The notes under the pieces: generated by a model
Databases searched by the model: none
Told to the model about the DNA's origin: nothing
The model's input: only the letters and a program-made list of their open reading frames with translations
Part shown: positions 63,205 to 64,000 of the stretch, in pieces
How positions within the stretch are numbered: the stretch's first letter is position 1
Layout: every line of letters starts with the position of its first letter
Assembly: GCA_963752755.1 (NCBI GenBank)
Contig: CAVVZJ010000008.1
Location: 62,001 to 126,000, forward strand
Source of the DNA: CAVVZJ01 sp963752755
GTDB lineage: Bacteria; Planctomycetota; Planctomycetia; Isosphaerales; Isosphaeraceae
Reading direction: 5' to 3'
Length of the DNA: 64,000 nucleotides
Translations under genes and position numbers: made by a program

Positions 63205-64000
63205 GGCTCTTCTCCCGATCGAGTGGGTAAGAAACGCGTCTGAATACCTCGAAACCCCTTGTTTTGCAGGGTTTTCTTCTTCTCTCCGAGACGAAGAATC
63301 GGGCATGATTCGCGGATGCGAAAACCACGCCGGCTCGATGATACGTATCGGTTTACCGGTTTCCGTCCGGAGCCCACGGTCCGTGGCATCTTCGGCGATC
63401 CGAAGGCGCGTATCTTGCGGCTCCTGCGCCGGGGAAAAAAACGGCCTGTGGATCGTGTGGACAGTGGCAGCGGACCTTTTACGACCGCAAGACCCGTCGG
63501 GTGCGCGACCTCTCTTGTGGCGACACCCGGGTGTACCTGGAGATCGAGATCCGGCGCGTGCATTGCCGGAGCTGCGGCGCCGTGAAGCAAGAGAAACTGC
63601 CCTGGTTGGCCACCAACCTCTACTACACCAAGCGGTTCGCCTTCTACGTCGGCCGTCGCTGTCGGGCCGCGACGGTCCGGGATGTGGCACGCGAACTGCG
63701 CCTCGATTGGAAGACGGTCAAGTCGCTCGAAATGGAGTACATGCGCGAGCAACTCCGACGGGCCGGGGCGCCCGGCCCCAAGGTGATCGGTATCGACGAA
63801 CTCTCTGTCGGCAAGGGGCACAACTACCGCATCGTCGTGAGCGACCTGGTCCGCGGCCGGCCGATCTGGTTCGGAGGCGCGGACCGCTCCGAGAAGAGCA
63901 TGGATCTCTTCTACGAGTGGCTGGGACCGCGGAAATGCAAGGGAATCCGCCTGGCCGTGATGGACATGTGGAAGCCGTTCCGCAACTCTACGCTGAAGGC
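63205..64000 (+). mobile_element. ISL3-type insertion sequence, partial (right end beyond the window)
   Basis: Begins GGCTCTTCTCCCGATCGAG at 63205, matching the GGCTCTTC-type ends of ISL3 elements, and carries the start of a transposase gene. The right end and target duplication are outside the window. It lies 80 bases upstream of the exported-protein operon and may separate it from its promoter. Confidence 0.7.
63316..64000 (+). CDS. ISL3-family transposase, partial (3' end beyond the window)
   Basis: Start ATG 63316 (MRKPRRLDDTYRFTGFRPEP). The N-terminal zinc finger CGSCGQWQRTFYDRK and then RRVHCRSCGAVKQEKLPWLA are those of ISL3. The catalytic domain follows with PKVIGIDELSVGKGHNYRIV (first Asp), KGIRLAVMDMWKPFRNSTLK (second Asp) and the frame runs off the edge. 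The first about 40 codons are in another frame; the shift lies in a run of seven A near 63437, where a -1 slip or one added base restores the reading. A base-calling error is more likely than programmed frameshifting. Confidence 0.8.

Noticed and set aside
63430..63450. Programmed -1 frameshift at the A7 run in the ISL3 transposase
   Set aside because: The heptamer could slip, but ISL3 elements do not normally use frameshifting and the window has many homopolymer indels.
1..64000. CRISPR arrays, tRNA or rRNA genes
   Set aside because: No regularly spaced repeats and no cloverleaf or rRNA-like sequence was recognised on reading; a tRNAscan/Infernal run would be decisive.

Overview
The window is about 64 kb of very GC-rich DNA (roughly 65-70 %, lower around 10.5-14.7 kb and 61.6-63.2 kb). 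It looks like a planctomycete chromosome, most likely of the Isosphaera/Singulisphaera/Tautonia group. The reasons are the DUF1559 prepilin-like proteins, a PEP-CTERM protein with an exosortase, an ECF sigma factor with a long membrane-anchored tail, and TIGR03067, DUF1573 and DUF4058 proteins. No rRNA, tRNA or CRISPR array was recognised.

Region 1 (1-39 kb) is one large exopolysaccharide and surface-export locus, mostly on the minus strand. It holds a partial secreted protein, a Wzy-like polymerase with a TPR tail, seven glycosyltransferases of the GT4 and GT2 types, a nonulosonic (sialic-type) acid set (NeuA fused to a phosphatase, NeuB, a polysialyltransferase-like enzyme), two Fe(II)/2-oxoglutarate oxygenases, three paralogous HPr-kinase-like proteins with a 37-residue peptide gene between two of them, a Wzt/Wzm ABC exporter, an asparagine-synthase-like amidotransferase, a WecG-type transferase, an exosortase, a Wzz/tyrosine autokinase, a giant TPR protein, EpsI, the initiating sugar transferase and a sugar epimerase. 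Many genes overlap by 1-4 bases, so they are probably co-transcribed.

Region 2 (39-45 kb) carries a cobalamin riboswitch, followed by a DUF1559 prepilin-like gene and a PEP-CTERM protein of DUF4465 type. It continues with toxin-antitoxin genes (a BrnT-like/XRE pair, and hicB with a hicA remnant) and the ECF sigma factor. The riboswitch unit suggests a vitamin B12-controlled surface protein exported through the exosortase of region 1.

Region 3 (45-50 kb) is an insertion-sequence cluster: an ISAs1-type element splitting a DUF4058 gene, an IS5-related miniature element with nested hairpins, a second DDE transposase, and an IS5 element with a 105-bp tandem duplication at its end.

Region 4 (50-56 kb) has a sulfotransferase, a truncated histidine phosphatase beside a 156-bp inverted-repeat element, the ADP-heptose genes gmhA-hldD-hldE, and a higBA module flanked by 33-bp direct repeats.

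Region 5 (56-64 kb) is a minus-strand operon (an exported membrane-anchored protein, a Cys-rich exported protein, DUF1559, DUF1573, TIGR03067). It is split by an IS701-type element and a second, apparently identical ISAs1 copy. An ISL3-type element sits upstream of it and runs off the right edge.

About 30 genes in the GC-rich parts are interrupted by single-base-type frameshifts in otherwise well-conserved sequence. I read these mainly as base-calling indels, not real decay, and annotate the genes across them. Coordinates of such genes are outer limits.
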